A stretch of DNA of 64,000 nucleotides from Chryseobacterium oranimense. Lineage in GTDB: Bacteria; Bacteroidota; Bacteroidia; Flavobacteriales; Weeksellaceae. The notes beneath the pieces are model-generated. The model did no database searches, was not told where the DNA came from, and saw only the letters and a program-made list of their open reading frames with translations. A program made the position numbers and the translations under genes. The first letter of the stretch is position 1, and every line of letters starts with the position of its first letter. Location of the stretch: positions 1,054,001 to 1,118,000 of the forward strand of contig NZ_FQWT01000001.1 in NCBI RefSeq assembly GCF_900129755.1. Direction: 5' to 3'. Positions 7,382 through 16,473 of the stretch are shown one piece after another.

Positions 7382-8611
7382 TTGAAATTTCCTTTATATT
7401 TCTCTAGAAAAATAGCGTTTTCCAAAGATAACAAAAATAACCTTTCAAGAGTTATCATCTTCATCGGCAGGCTTTCTGTAGCTTTGGGGATTATTGTTTC
7501 TTTAATTACCGTAGCTACCGGCTTCGGTTCTAAGAAAGCAATTAAGGAAAGACTCGCGGATTTCAGCGGACACATTACCGTAAGATCTACCAGATCCAAC
7601 TCTTCTTACAACACCTCTGTTTTAGATAATCAGGGACTGGATATTCAGAAGATTAAAAAGCTTCCGGATGTGGAAAGTGTCCAGAAATATGCAACAGTGA
7701 CCGGAATCATGCGTAATGAGCACAATTTTTCAGGGATCATATTTAAAGGAATCGGAAAAGATTTTGACAGCCTGAGATTCAAAAAATTCCTGGTTGCCGG
7801 CACAACTCCAAAAGTAACAGAGAAGGGCTTCAATAATGACATTACTATTTCCCAGAAAATAGCAAATGATCTTCATCTGAAAGTCAATGACAGTATAGTT
7901 ACCGTATTTTCAAAAGCGGATCAGAAACCTATTTACCGTAATTTCAGGGTTATAGGGATCTATAAAACAGATATTAAAATGATTGATGAGCAGTTTGTTA
8001 TAGGCGGCATCAATCATGTAAGAAAAATCCTGGAAATGAAGCCTGATGAAATAGGCGGCCTTGATATTTTCTTCAAGAATGTGAATGATATTGACAAAGA
8101 TTTTCCGGAAGTTGAAAAACTGATCGGCTACAAAAATTATGCAGAAAAGGCAACGGAAAAATTCCCTCAGATCAACGACTGGATCAGTATTTTTGATACT
8201 AATATTGCCCTGATCATCATTATTATGCTTATTGTGGTGGTGATCAACATTATTATGGTCCTTTTAATTCTCATCATTGAAAGAACCAATTCCATCGGAC
8301 TTCTGAAAACCCTCGGAGCCAGCAATTCACAGATAAGAGCTACTTTCATCAATTATACACTGATCATCATGATCCCCGGACTTCTCTACGGAAATGCAAT
8401 AGGCCTGGGTTTGATCCTGATCCAGAAATTCTTCGGTATTATTAAGCTTAATCCTGAAAATTATTATGTAAGTACAGTGCCTGTAGACCTTAATCCTGTT
8501 GCCATTATTTCCATCTCAGTAGGAATTCTGATTATTTCGGGACTGGCGCTGATTGTTCCGAGTTACCTGATCAGCAAAATATCTCCGGTGAAAGCGATTA
8601 AGTATAATTAA
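7382..8611 (+). CDS. FtsX/LolE-like ABC transporter permease
   Basis: Four membrane segments: one near residue 25-45 (VIIFIGRLSVALGIIVSLITV) and three in the C-terminal third, on either side of a large periplasmic domain, with the FtsX-type ending VPSYLISKISPVKAIKYN. This is the layout of LolC/LolE-type permeases that move lipoproteins or other substrates out of the inner membrane; the ATPase is not next to it. The start is uncertain. I choose TTG 7382, giving MKFPLYFSRKIAF, since it puts the first helix in the usual place; an alternative TTG at 7313 would overlap the divergent gene. Confidence 0.82.
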   Translation: MKFPLYFSRKIAFSKDNKNNLSRVIIFIGRLSVALGIIVSLITVATGFGSKKAIKERLADFSGHITVRSTRSNSSYNTSVLDNQGLDIQKIKKLPDVESVQKYATVTGIMRNEHNFSGIIFKGIGKDFDSLRFKKFLVAGTTPKVTEKGFNNDITISQKIANDLHLKVNDSIVTVFSKADQKPIYRNFRVIGIYKTDIKMIDEQFVIGGINHVRKILEMKPDEIGGLDIFFKNVNDIDKDFPEVEKLIGYKNYAEKATEKFPQINDWISIFDTNIALIIIIMLIVVVINIIMVLLILIIERTNSIGLLKTLGASNSQIRATFINYTLIIMIPGLLYGNAIGLGLILIQKFFGIIKLNPENYYVSTVPVDLNPVAIISISVGILIISGLALIVPSYLISKISPVKAIKYN

Positions 8612-8614
8612 ACG

Positions 8615-8652
8615 TGAATGGTGAAAATTCATCTTTTACTATTCACCATTCA
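8615..8652. repeat. Short inverted repeat TGAATGGTGAA
   Basis: TGAATGGTGAA at 8615-8625 is repeated in reverse complement at 8642-8652 (TTCACCATTCA), directly after the permease stop codon. Similar TGGTGAA words occur in other repeat-like gaps here, so it is more likely a degraded dispersed repeat than an operator. Confidence 0.5.
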
Positions 8653-8696
8653 GACTATAAATTAATCTTAAATTACGCAGCTAATTTTTAAAGCCT

Positions 8697-8704
8697 TATC
8701 TTTG
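8697..8704 (+). promoter_or_regulatory. -7 element of the cysteine synthase gene
   Basis: TATCTTTG is a perfect match to TAnnTTTG and lies 20 bases before the ATG. No TTG is present at the -33 distance. Confidence 0.6.
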
Positions 8705-8723
8705 CACCGCTTATAAAACATTT

Positions 8724-9707
8724 ATGAAATACGCAAAAAATATTCTTGAAACTATAGGAAATACACCTCTTGTAAAGCTCAACAAAGTATTGGGTGAAGA
8801 TTTTCCTGCATTAGTTTTAGCAAAAGTGGAGACATTCAACCCAGGAAATTCTGTAAAGGATAGAATGGCTCTTAAAATGATAGAAGATGCCGAAAAAGAC
8901 GGTAGACTAAAACCAGGAGGTACCATTATTGAAGGAACTTCTGGAAACACAGGGATGGGACTTGCTCTTGCAGCTATCATCAAAGGCTACAAATGTATTT
9001 TTGTAACCAATTCTAAACAGTCAAAAGAAAAATGTGATATTCTTCGTGCTGTAGGTGCTGAAGTAATCGTATGCCCTACCGATGTGAAGCCTACGGATCC
9101 ACGTTCTTATTATTCAGTTTCCAAAAGACTGGCTAAGGAAACGGAAAACGGATGGTATGTGAATCAATATGATAACCTATCCAACAGGGCTGCTCATTAC
9201 GAATCCACTGCTCCTGAGATCTGGGAGCAGACGGAAGGTAAACTTACGCATTTTGTAGTAGGTGCCGGAACCGGAGGTACGATCACCGGTTGCGGAACAT
9301 TCTTCAAAGAAAAAAATCCGGATATCAAAGTAATAGGAGTTGACACTTACGGTTCTATTCTGAAAGAGTTCCATGAGACAGGGGAACTTCATTATGACCA
9401 TGCTTATACCTATATCACAGAAGGAATCGGGGAAGATATTATTCCTGAGAATTACGACATGTCTGTGATTGATCATTTTGAAAAAGTAACAGATAAGGAC
9501 GGTGCCATCTATGCAAGAAAACTGGCTAAAGAAGAAGGGATTTTCTGCGGATATTCTGCGGGAAGCGCTATTGCTTCTTTAATCCAGATGAAAGACCAGT
9601 TCACTAAAGATGATGTGATTGTTGTTCTTCTTCACGACCACGGTTCAAGATATGTAGGAAAAATCTACAATGACGAGTGGATGAAGGAAATGGGTTGGTT
9701 AGATTAA
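8724..9707 (+). CDS. PLP-dependent cysteine synthase family protein
   Basis: The 327-residue protein is a fold-type II PLP enzyme: IGNTPLVKLN at the N-terminus, the PLP lysine in GNSVKDRM (Lys 45), the substrate loop EGTSGNTGMG, and the phosphate-binding GAGTGGTITG. It makes cysteine from an activated serine and sulphide, or acts as cystathionine beta-synthase: the stretch DPRSYYSVSKRLA is typical of the CBS-like branch. The C-terminal regulatory CBS domains of the eukaryotic enzyme are absent. It has its own promoter and a terminator follows 35 bp after the stop. Confidence 0.87.
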   Translation: MKYAKNILETIGNTPLVKLNKVLGEDFPALVLAKVETFNPGNSVKDRMALKMIEDAEKDGRLKPGGTIIEGTSGNTGMGLALAAIIKGYKCIFVTNSKQSKEKCDILRAVGAEVIVCPTDVKPTDPRSYYSVSKRLAKETENGWYVNQYDNLSNRAAHYESTAPEIWEQTEGKLTHFVVGAGTGGTITGCGTFFKEKNPDIKVIGVDTYGSILKEFHETGELHYDHAYTYITEGIGEDIIPENYDMSVIDHFEKVTDKDGAIYARKLAKEEGIFCGYSAGSAIASLIQMKDQFTKDDVIVVLLHDHGSRYVGKIYNDEWMKEMGWLD

Positions 9708-9741
9708 TCAGAACAAAAATCAATTATCTCTTCATATAAAC

Positions 9742-9771
9742 AAAAATCAGAGGAAATGCTCTGATTTTTTT
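9742..9771. terminator. Bidirectional terminator
   Basis: AAAAATCAGAG and CTCTGATTTTT form an 11-bp stem with a 6-nt loop, with A before and T after, so it can stop both the cysteine synthase transcript and the convergent membrane protein gene whose stop codon overlaps its edge. Confidence 0.85.
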
Positions 9772-10297
9772 ATTCTTTGATATTTTTCTTTATAGTTTGT
9801 TTGAGGCTATCATAATCCGCCTTGCTCATTGATTTTTTGGGGAACATATAATTGAACTTTCCTTCCAGGGAAATAAATTCATTATTAACATCAAAGTCTT
9901 TAAAATCTTCCCATTTACTTAATTCTTCCTGATGATTAAGGTTGACGTTAAAAATTTCATTGTTAAACCTGATCTCATATATTTTGGAATCTTCCAGTGA
10001 TTTCAAATACTTATTCACCTCTTTCTTCCACCGGGAAACTTTGTTAATGCTTAAAGAAAGATAAACTGTGCACAGCAGAAACAGAAAACTCACAAAATAC
10101 AGAATCCCGAATTTTTCTTTGCTTAAATCATCTTTAAAGAAAAAAAGGATCAGCAGAATTAATCCTACCACCGCTGTCGTAATGGTTTTCCCTCTCGTAG
10201 TAGGTGAAAAAAATAAGCTTGTCTGGTTCCCGCTGAAATAAATTTCCTCGAAATCTTTTCTGTTTACATGCAATCTGATGACTTTCTCTCCATCCAT
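9770..10297 (-). CDS. Membrane protein of YcxB-like type
   Basis: A 175-residue protein with two adjacent hydrophobic segments (about residues 38-55 and 65-84) and a C-terminal soluble domain containing a short Trp-centred strand (LSKWEDFKDFDV) and a final FPKKSMSKADYDSLKQ. This is the general form of YcxB-like proteins of unknown function, but the match is only by layout. It stands alone, 46 bp downstream of the chaperone pair in the same direction. Confidence 0.6.
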   Translation of the reverse strand: MDGEKVIRLHVNRKDFEEIYFSGNQTSLFFSPTTRGKTITTAVVGLILLILFFFKDDLSKEKFGILYFVSFLFLLCTVYLSLSINKVSRWKKEVNKYLKSLEDSKIYEIRFNNEIFNVNLNHQEELSKWEDFKDFDVNNEFISLEGKFNYMFPKKSMSKADYDSLKQTIKKNIKE

Positions 10298-10343
10298 TTC
10301 TTAGAAAATATTTGAATTCGTTTTTAAAGATTACAAAACTAAA

Positions 10344-10646
10344 TCAAATATCTTCATATTGATCATTTATTGCAGAAAGTTTATTCATCAGGTCACGATT
10401 TTCTTTCTTCAGGCTCTTTATTCTTAGAAGCATATCATTAATAACTTCCAGACCCGGCAGATTGATTTCCAGATCATAATGCCAGTTGGTAAACCTTTCG
10501 AATACAGGCAGATCATCATACAGTAAATAACGGATTTCGTTCTCCGTTTCTACATTCAGCAGACCTACATCCACCAATTCGTCAAAAAAAGTAATCTCTA
10601 CATTATATATTTTTACGAGTTCTTCCCGCGATATTCTTTCACTCAT
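10344..10646 (-). CDS. cbpM: Chaperone modulator CbpM
   Basis: A 100-residue, mostly helical protein that begins with a MerR-like helix-turn-helix region (ISREELVKIYNVEITFFDELVDVGLL) and ends in a coiled coil (LLRIKSLKKENRDLMNKL). CbpM binds the J-domain of CbpA and restrains it. The gene lies 3 bp downstream of the CbpA-like gene in the same direction, which supports the call. Confidence 0.85.
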   Translation of the reverse strand: MSERISREELVKIYNVEITFFDELVDVGLLNVETENEIRYLLYDDLPVFERFTNWHYDLEINLPGLEVINDMLLRIKSLKKENRDLMNKLSAINDQYEDI

Positions 10647-10649
10647 GGC

Positions 10650-11567
10650 TTAGGAATTTTTAAGTTGTTCAAAAAGTTCTTTCTGTTTGTCCGTTAAACC
10701 AGTAGGTAATTTCACCTCGTACGTTACAAAAAGATCTCCGGACTGTCCTTCTTTTTTATACACCGGAAATCCTTTTCCTTTCAGCCTTACGGTTGTTCCG
10801 TTCTGTGTTTCGGGTTTTACTTTCAGATTAACACTTCCATCCAGTGTATTTACTTTTACATCGCCCCCCAAAACTGCGGTATACAGATCTATTGAAACTT
10901 TTGTCTTAAGATCATCGCCTATTCTTTCAAAATTAGGATCAACAGGAATATTGAAGGTGATGTACAGGTCTCCGTTCGGGCCTCCGTTAAAACCGGGATT
11001 TCCATGACCTTTCAGCTTGATCTGCTGGCCATCATAAACCCCTGCAGGAATCGTGATTCTTACTTTTTTGCCATTGATCTCAAAAGTCTGCGGGTGGGTA
11101 TGTGCCGCGTCTTTTAAGTTTAAATTCAATTCAGCATGAACGTCCTGTCCTTTAAATTTACCTGAAGAACTTCCTCTTGAACTTCTGCCAAAGCCACCGC
11201 CTGCACCGCCAAACATGCTCTGGAAAAAATCCGAAAAATCTTCTCCTTCCCCGAAATCAGCACCGGAGAACCCTCCTCCGCCATAGCTCTGCTGCTGGTA
11301 TTGTCTTTGTTGCTGCTGCCGGGCTTTTTCATATTCTTCACCATGCTTCCAGTTTTCCCCATACTTATCATATTTGGTACGGTTCTCAGGATTGCTGAGG
11401 ACTTCATTAGCTTCATTCAGTTCCTTGAATTTTCTCTCCGCTTCTTTGTCGTCGGGATTAAGATCAGGATGGAGTTTTCTTGCCAGTTTTCGATAAGCTT
11501 TTTTAATGTCATCCTGGGTTGCGCTTTTATCTACGCCTAGAATTTTATAGTAATCTATATAAGCCAT
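10650..11567 (-). CDS. cbpA: CbpA-type DnaJ co-chaperone
   Basis: The 305-residue protein starts with a J-domain (residues 4-70) with the HPD signature in [11 protein letters not shown], then a Gly/Phe/Gln-rich linker ([25 protein letters not shown]), and the two beta domains of DnaJ C-terminal type. The Cys-rich zinc region is absent, so it is CbpA-like, not DnaJ. It stimulates the DnaK ATPase and feeds it unfolded protein. CbpM follows immediately. A -7 box lies 17 bp upstream. Confidence 0.92.
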   Translation of the reverse strand: MAYIDYYKILGVDKSATQDDIKKAYRKLARKLHPDLNPDDKEAERKFKELNEANEVLSNPENRTKYDKYGENWKHGEEYEKARQQQQRQYQQQSYGGGGFSGADFGEGEDFSDFFQSMFGGAGGGFGRSSRGSSSGKFKGQDVHAELNLNLKDAAHTHPQTFEINGKKVRITIPAGVYDGQQIKLKGHGNPGFNGGPNGDLYITFNIPVDPNFERIGDDLKTKVSIDLYTAVLGGDVKVNTLDGSVNLKVKPETQNGTTVRLKGKGFPVYKKEGQSGDLFVTYEVKLPTGLTDKQKELFEQLKNS

Positions 11568-11583
11568 AGAAACGATATTTACT

Positions 11584-11591
11584 CAAATTTA
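11584..11591 (-). promoter_or_regulatory. -7 element of the cbpA-cbpM operon
   Basis: On the minus strand TAAATTTG matches TAnnTTTG, 16 bases before the cbpA ATG. No clear -33 TTG. Confidence 0.5.
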
Positions 11592-11638
11592 TGAAATTTG
11601 TCCCTGAAAAATATATAAGAGAGTGTTAAAAATAACCC

Positions 11639-11646
11639 TATCTTTG
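11639..11646 (+). promoter_or_regulatory. -7 element of the DAACS symporter gene
   Basis: TATCTTTG, a perfect -7 match, lies 14 bases before the symporter ATG. The divergent cbpA element is 47 bp away on the other strand. Confidence 0.6.
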
Positions 11647-11660
11647 ATAAAAAGCGTTGA

Positions 11661-12860
11661 ATGAAAGAGGTTCTTAAAAACTACTCGGGAATTATACTTT
11701 TACTATTTGGGATTATTGCAGGAAGCATTATAGGCATTACTGCTCCAGGCATTGTAGAATATATTAAGCCTCTGGGAGATATATTCCTGAATTTGCTTTT
11801 TGTAAGTGTGGTGCCTCTCGTATTTTTTGCCGTGTCCAATTCTATTGCGTCTCTTGAACAGCAATCTAAGTTTGGAAAAATCATTCTCGTGATGGCTTTT
11901 ACTTTCCTCTTTTTTATTTTAACGGCGGCTGTTTTTACCATTTGTGCGGTCTATCTATTTCCTGTTTCAGGAGTTTCCGGTAGTTCAGAGGTGATTGCAG
12001 AGACAGCTTCTGAGGAAAGTTGGGGTAACAGGATAGTCAGCTTTTTCACTGTTGGAGAGTTTACTCAGCTTTTTTCAAGACAAAATATGCTGGCTCTTCT
12101 TATTTTTGCCTTCATGACCGGCTTTGCTGCCAGAAAATCAGGAGAAAAAGGATTGCCGTTCCGGGTTTTTATTTCTTCGGGGTATGAAGTGATGAAGGAA
12201 TTGCTTTTATTAATCATGAAACTTGCGCCTATCGGGCTTGGAGCATATTTTGCCTATCAGGTAGCGACTTTGGGCCCTCAGTTGTTTGGATTCTATGCTA
12301 AACCTCTCGGGCTTTATTATATTGCAGGAATCATTTATTTCTTCGTGTTCTTTTCACTGTATGCTTTTATGGCAAACGGACAAAAGGGAATCAAAAGTTT
12401 CTGGACCAATGCGGTATACCCTACCCTTACCGCTTTAAGTACCTGCAGCAGCTTTGCCACTATGCCGGCAAATCTTCAGGCTGCTTCTAAGATCGGTATT
12501 CCAAACTCCATTGCCAATCTGGTTATTCCTATCGGGACAACACTTCATAAAAACGGGTCTTCGATGTCTTCGATCATTAAAATATATGTGGCTTTCCTGA
12601 TCATTGGAAGAGATTTTTTTGATCCTTCCAATTTGCTTCTCGCTCTGGGAATCACAGTTTTCGTAAGTATCGTGGCAGGTGGTATTCCCAATGGTGGTTA
12701 TATTGGGGAAATGCTGATGATTTCGGTGTATAAATTACCTCAGGAAGCCATTCCGGCAGTAATGATAATCGGGACTTTAGTAGATCCGCTGGCCACCGTT
12801 CTGAATGCTGTGGGAGATATTGTTGCGGCCATGTTTGTGAACCGCTTTGTGAAGGTCTGA
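11661..12860 (+). CDS. Dicarboxylate/amino acid:cation symporter (DAACS)
   Basis: The 399-residue protein has the hydrophobic profile of the GltP/GltT family and its signatures: the serine-rich hairpin TALSTCSSFATMPANLQ, the helix motif VIPIGTTLHKNGSSM (a variant of NMDGT), and the last substrate-binding helix GTLVDPLATVLNAVGD, which carries the Asp and Asn expected there. It takes up glutamate, aspartate or C4-dicarboxylates with Na+ or H+ across the inner membrane. It is a single gene with its own promoter, divergent from cbpA. Confidence 0.9.
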   Translation: MKEVLKNYSGIILLLFGIIAGSIIGITAPGIVEYIKPLGDIFLNLLFVSVVPLVFFAVSNSIASLEQQSKFGKIILVMAFTFLFFILTAAVFTICAVYLFPVSGVSGSSEVIAETASEESWGNRIVSFFTVGEFTQLFSRQNMLALLIFAFMTGFAARKSGEKGLPFRVFISSGYEVMKELLLLIMKLAPIGLGAYFAYQVATLGPQLFGFYAKPLGLYYIAGIIYFFVFFSLYAFMANGQKGIKSFWTNAVYPTLTALSTCSSFATMPANLQAASKIGIPNSIANLVIPIGTTLHKNGSSMSSIIKIYVAFLIIGRDFFDPSNLLLALGITVFVSIVAGGIPNGGYIGEMLMISVYKLPQEAIPAVMIIGTLVDPLATVLNAVGDIVAAMFVNRFVKV

Positions 12861-12897
12861 CTTAACATTATTTATAACAGGAGAAGTTTAATTTAAC

Positions 12898-13281
12898 CTA
12901 CTCGCTTCGTTTTACAGGCTCTAGGTTTTTATATTCTTCAGGAGTAAAAAGCCTGTAATGAACTTTGAATGTTTTGCCTAAAGGGGTTTCCAGGGAGAAA
13001 CCTCCGGGACCGAAACCCTCTGTAACATCGAGTGTAAAATGGGAATATTTCCAGTATTCAAATAAATCGCGGTCGATCCAGAATTCATGTCCGTTAATGG
13101 TACCAATCATGGCGTCATTCATACGGGGAAAAAATCCACCTTTTTCGAAACATTGCGGCTGAGTGCCTTCGCAGCATCCTCCTGCCTGGTAAAACATCAG
13201 CGCACCATATTTGTTTTCCAGTTCGAAAATAACATCCAGTGCTTTTTCTGTAGCCGATAGCCTTGATATTGTGGTTTCCAT
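12898..13281 (-). CDS. DUF779 protein, alcohol/aldehyde-module partner
   Basis: The 127-residue protein fits DUF779: a Cys-rich centre (QAGGCCEGTQPQCFEKG), followed by HEFWIDRDLFEYWKYSH and GPGGFSLETPLGK. The family has no established reaction, but its genes usually lie beside aldehyde dehydrogenases, as here, where the alcohol and aldehyde dehydrogenase genes lie upstream in the same direction. The conserved Cys and His residues suggest metal binding. A terminator separates it from adhP, so it probably has its own promoter. Confidence 0.87.
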   Translation of the reverse strand: METTISRLSATEKALDVIFELENKYGALMFYQAGGCCEGTQPQCFEKGGFFPRMNDAMIGTINGHEFWIDRDLFEYWKYSHFTLDVTEGFGPGGFSLETPLGKTFKVHYRLFTPEEYKNLEPVKRSE

Positions 13282-13352
13282 TTTTGTTCTTTTTACATCA
13301 ACAAGTTTACTTCTAAGTTACGAAGATTTTACCTATTGGATTTTTATCTTTT

Positions 13353-13380
13353 AAAAAGCCCGGCAGAAAATCCGCCGGGC
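13353..13380 (-). terminator. Terminator of adhP
   Basis: GCCCGGC and GCCGGGC pair around a 9-nt loop; read on the minus strand the stem is followed by UUUUU. It lies 18 bp beyond the adhP stop codon. Confidence 0.85.
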
Positions 13381-13398
13381 ACATTAATCCATCATCAT

Positions 13399-14433
13399 TT
13401 AATTTGAGCCGGCAATATCCAGCACGATTCTTCCATCAATCTGACCTTTCTTCATTTTATCAAAAACATCATTAATATCTTCAAGCTTTGCAGAGGTTAC
13501 CGTTGCTTTTACCAGTCCTTCATTCGCAAAATCCAGTGCTTCCTGAAGGTCTTTTCTTGTTCCGACAATAGAACCTCTCACCGTTATTCTTTTTAATACA
13601 GTTTCAAAAATCGGAAGCTCAAAAGATCCCGGAGGAAGACCGTTAAGAGCTATCGTTCCTTTTCTTCTGAGTACATCTATTCCCTGCTTGAAAGCAATCG
13701 GAGAAACAGCTGTAATTAAAGCACCATGCATTCCGCCCACTTCTTTATGCAGATATTCTCCCGGATCTGTATTTTTTGCATTTACTACAAGGTCTGCTCC
13801 TAATTTCTTTGCCAGTTCGAGTTTATCATCGGCTACGTCAATAGCTGCTACATGCATTCCCATTGCTTTGGCATACTGGACTGCAACATGCCCCAATCCT
13901 CCGATTCCTGAAATAGCTACCCACTCCCCAGGTCTTGTTTCCGTTTCTTTTAAACCTTTATAAACAGTTACTCCTGCACACAAAATAGGAGCAATCTCCA
14001 GGAAATTAACATCAGATTTCAGATGCCCTACATATCTTGAATCTGCAATAACATATTCCGCAAAGCCTCCATCTACGCTATAACCTCCATTTTTTTGTGC
14101 TTCACAAAGGGTTTCCCAGCCGGTGATACAGTAATCGCAGCATCCGCAGGCACTGTATAACCATGGAACACCTACCGCATCTCCTTCTTTCACCTGGGCT
14201 TCAGGGCCGCATGCCACAACAATACCTACTCCTTCATGGCCGGGAATCAGGGGCATTTTGGGTTTTGCAGGCCAGTCACCATCTACTGCATGGAGATCTG
14301 TATGACACACCCCACAGGCAATAACTTTTACCAGTACTTCATATCTTCCGGGCTCTCTTACCGGAACTTCTTCTATTTTTAATGGTTGCCCGTAGCCTTG
14401 AACTACAGCGGCTTTCATTGTTTTTGGAATCAT
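13399..14433 (-). CDS. adhP: Zinc-dependent alcohol dehydrogenase AdhP
   Basis: The 344-residue protein has the MDR signatures: catalytic zinc ligands in [16 protein letters not shown] and GHEGVG, the four-Cys structural zinc site ([15 protein letters not shown]), and the NAD-binding [17 protein letters not shown]. The length and the WP..PK.P.IPGHEG pattern fit AdhP, which interconverts ethanol and acetaldehyde with NAD. Its gene lies downstream of an acetaldehyde-type dehydrogenase and upstream of a DUF779 gene, so together they form an alcohol oxidation route. Confidence 0.93.
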   Translation of the reverse strand: MIPKTMKAAVVQGYGQPLKIEEVPVREPGRYEVLVKVIACGVCHTDLHAVDGDWPAKPKMPLIPGHEGVGIVVACGPEAQVKEGDAVGVPWLYSACGCCDYCITGWETLCEAQKNGGYSVDGGFAEYVIADSRYVGHLKSDVNFLEIAPILCAGVTVYKGLKETETRPGEWVAISGIGGLGHVAVQYAKAMGMHVAAIDVADDKLELAKKLGADLVVNAKNTDPGEYLHKEVGGMHGALITAVSPIAFKQGIDVLRRKGTIALNGLPPGSFELPIFETVLKRITVRGSIVGTRKDLQEALDFANEGLVKATVTSAKLEDINDVFDKMKKGQIDGRIVLDIAGSN

Positions 14434-14462
14434 ATGATTTGAGTTTAGTTTTTATTAGTTTG

Positions 14463-14550
14463 ATGATAGCAGTGAAGCGTCAATCGTGGATCTTACTATC
14501 AATCTGTCATTAACTATTGACTTACGAAGCAAAACTGACTTTTCACCATC
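14463..14550. repeat. Degenerate repeat-like intergenic segment
   Basis: The words GAAGCGTCAATC, CATTAACTATTGACTTACGAAGC and TTTTCACCATC echo the arms of the inverted repeat at 6091-6172 and of that at 8615-8652. It fills the gap between adhP and the GC-rich element next to it. No gene is seen. Confidence 0.4.
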
Positions 14551-14620
14551 ATAACTGTGAATTTCTTAAGGGTAATAGATTTCCTACCTACCTGAATATT
14601 TCAGATAAGGAATACGTTTT

Positions 14621-14755
14621 TTCGCGTGAGGGATGGGAAGGGCGGCGAGGAACGAGCCGGTGCGAAATGAAATGGAGCACCGAAACGTAGTGAAGCCCTG
14701 GAACAGCCCGACCGTTTTGCCCCGGCTCTGCCGGGGCAAACGGGCACGCCCTAAT
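14621..14755. repeat. GC-rich structured intergenic element
   Basis: About 135 bases far richer in G+C than the surrounding DNA, without a reading frame of note. It can fold: CGGTGC/GCACCG (14658-14663 with 14677-14682), AAGGGC near 14638 with GCCCTG near 14695, and a strong hairpin CCGTTTTGCCCCGGC / GCCGGGGCAAACGG (14712-14726 with 14730-14743, 3-nt loop, one bulge). It ends in GGGCACGCCC. It lies between the two dehydrogenase genes. I believe similar elements occur in related genomes, but cannot verify it; it may be a dispersed repeat or a structured RNA. Confidence 0.6.
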
Positions 14756-14764
14756 ATTTAAAAA

Positions 14765-16294
14765 TTAAAAGAAACCTAATTTGTTTTTGTTGTAAGAGAT
14801 CAGCATATTTTTGGTCTGACGGTAGTGATCCAGCATCATTTTATGGTTTTCTCTCCCTATCCCCGATTGCTTGTATCCTCCAAAAGGCGCTCCTGCAGGA
14901 TATGAATGGTATTGGTTTACCCAGACTCTTCCAGCCTGAATCTGGCGTGGAACATTGTATAGCTGGTGAGCATCTCTGGTCCAGACTCCGGCTCCAAGTC
15001 CATAAATGGTATCATTGGCTATTTTTATACCTTCTTCTTCGTCCTTAAAGGTTGTAAAGGCCAGTACCGGTCCAAAAATCTCTTCCTGGAAGATTCTCAT
15101 TCTGTTATTTCCTTTAAAAATGGTCGGCTGGATATAGAAACCATCCTCTAAGTCTTCTCCGACATTGTTTACATCTCCACCTACAAGAACCTCTGCCCCC
15201 TCTTCTTTTCCAAGCTGAATATAGGACAGAATTTTGTCTTTCTGAATCTGTGAAGCCTGGGCCCCCATCATCACCGTTTTATCAAGCGGATTCCCTACTT
15301 TAATGGCTTTTACTCTTTCAATTACTTTTTCGATGAATGCATCTGCAATATCTTCCTGAACCAGAAGTCTGGAAGGACAAGTACAGATCTCTCCCTGGTT
15401 GAGTGCAAAGAGAACTGCCCCTTCAATGGCTTTATCCAGGAATTCATCATCTGCATCCATTACCGAGCTGAAGAAAACATTCGGAGATTTTCCGCCCAGC
15501 TCAAGGGTTACAGGAATAATATTTTCCGTTGCATACTGCATAACAAGACGCCCAGTAGCAGTAGATCCAGTGAATGCAGCCTTTGACACTTTCGGATTGG
15601 TTACCAAAGCTCTTCCTAATTCAGCACCGAAGCCATTCACTATATTAACTACGCCGGCAGGTAAAAGGTCACCGATGATTTCCATTAAAACCATGATGGA
15701 AACTGGGGTGCTTTCTGCAGGTTTTAATACGACACAGTTTCCTGCAGCCAGGGCAGGAGCTAATTTCCATACGGCCATAAGGATAGGAAAATTCCAGGGA
15801 ATGATCTGTGCGATTACGCCTAGAGGTTCATGAACAATGAGGGACACCGTGTCTTTATCAAGTTCATTGTGAGAACCTTCTTCTGCACGGATCACAGAGG
15901 CAAAATACCTGAAATGGTCTATGGCAAGAGGTAGATCTGCCGCTAATGTTTCTCTTACAGCTTTTCCGTTGTCTATGGTTTCAACAATGGCAAGGTATTC
16001 AAGATTCTGCTCTATCCTGTCTGCTATTTTATTGAGTATGATACTTCTTTCTGTAGATGAAGTATTTTTCCAGGTTTGGAATGCTTTGTCTGCGGCATTT
16101 ACAGCCAGCTCCAGATCTTCTTTGGAAGAATGGGCTACCTGGGTGAAATTTTTACCGTTCACCGGGGAAACTACATTGAAGTACTGTCCGTTTACGGGAG
16201 GTGTAAACTTCCCGTCAATATAATTATCGTATTTGTTTTTGAATTCAGGCCACTGAAAAGCGGTCTCTGATTTCGGTTCTGTCATAGTGCTCAT
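14765..16294 (-). CDS. Aldehyde dehydrogenase, acetaldehyde (AldB/ExaC) type
   Basis: The 509-residue NAD(P)-dependent enzyme has the oxyanion/cofactor motif PWNFP (167-171), the Rossmann motif FTGSTATGR, the general base Glu 265 in LELGGKSP and the nucleophile Cys 304 in NQGEICTCPSR. The EICTCPSR form is typical of the acetaldehyde dehydrogenases AldB/ExaC. It would oxidise the product of AdhP to acetate. The gene is divergent from an AraC regulator across about 180 bp, and adhP and the DUF779 gene follow downstream after a GC-rich repeat-like stretch. Confidence 0.92.
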   Translation of the reverse strand: MSTMTEPKSETAFQWPEFKNKYDNYIDGKFTPPVNGQYFNVVSPVNGKNFTQVAHSSKEDLELAVNAADKAFQTWKNTSSTERSIILNKIADRIEQNLEYLAIVETIDNGKAVRETLAADLPLAIDHFRYFASVIRAEEGSHNELDKDTVSLIVHEPLGVIAQIIPWNFPILMAVWKLAPALAAGNCVVLKPAESTPVSIMVLMEIIGDLLPAGVVNIVNGFGAELGRALVTNPKVSKAAFTGSTATGRLVMQYATENIIPVTLELGGKSPNVFFSSVMDADDEFLDKAIEGAVLFALNQGEICTCPSRLLVQEDIADAFIEKVIERVKAIKVGNPLDKTVMMGAQASQIQKDKILSYIQLGKEEGAEVLVGGDVNNVGEDLEDGFYIQPTIFKGNNRMRIFQEEIFGPVLAFTTFKDEEEGIKIANDTIYGLGAGVWTRDAHQLYNVPRQIQAGRVWVNQYHSYPAGAPFGGYKQSGIGRENHKMMLDHYRQTKNMLISYNKNKLGFF

Positions 16295-16436
16295 ATTAGT
16301 ATCATTTTATTTTTTCGTAATGCCAAATTACATTTACCCATGAAAAAGTGATAGCACAATCGTATAAAAAAACATCAAAATAGTGCAGATGTTCAATTTT
16401 ATAATTTTATTAACAACAGTGAAGAGTTAAAATTTA

Positions 16437-16444
16437 TATATTTG
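16437..16444 (+). promoter_or_regulatory. -7 element of the AraC regulator gene
   Basis: TATATTTG matches TAnnTTTG and lies 29 bases before ATG 16474. The rest of the 180-bp gap presumably holds the divergent aldehyde dehydrogenase promoter and the regulator's sites, which I could not define. Confidence 0.5.
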
Positions 16445-16473
16445 AGTGATTGGGTCTTATAAAATGTTTAGAA

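Noticed and set aside
11126..11416. 96-codon minus-strand frame inside cbpA
   Set aside because: Alternative frame over the Gly/Gln-rich linker of CbpA; codon bias of the linker explains the open frame.
14621..14755. Considered as a tRNA or rRNA fragment because of high G+C
   Set aside because: No cloverleaf, T loop or known rRNA segment can be found; only simple stems.
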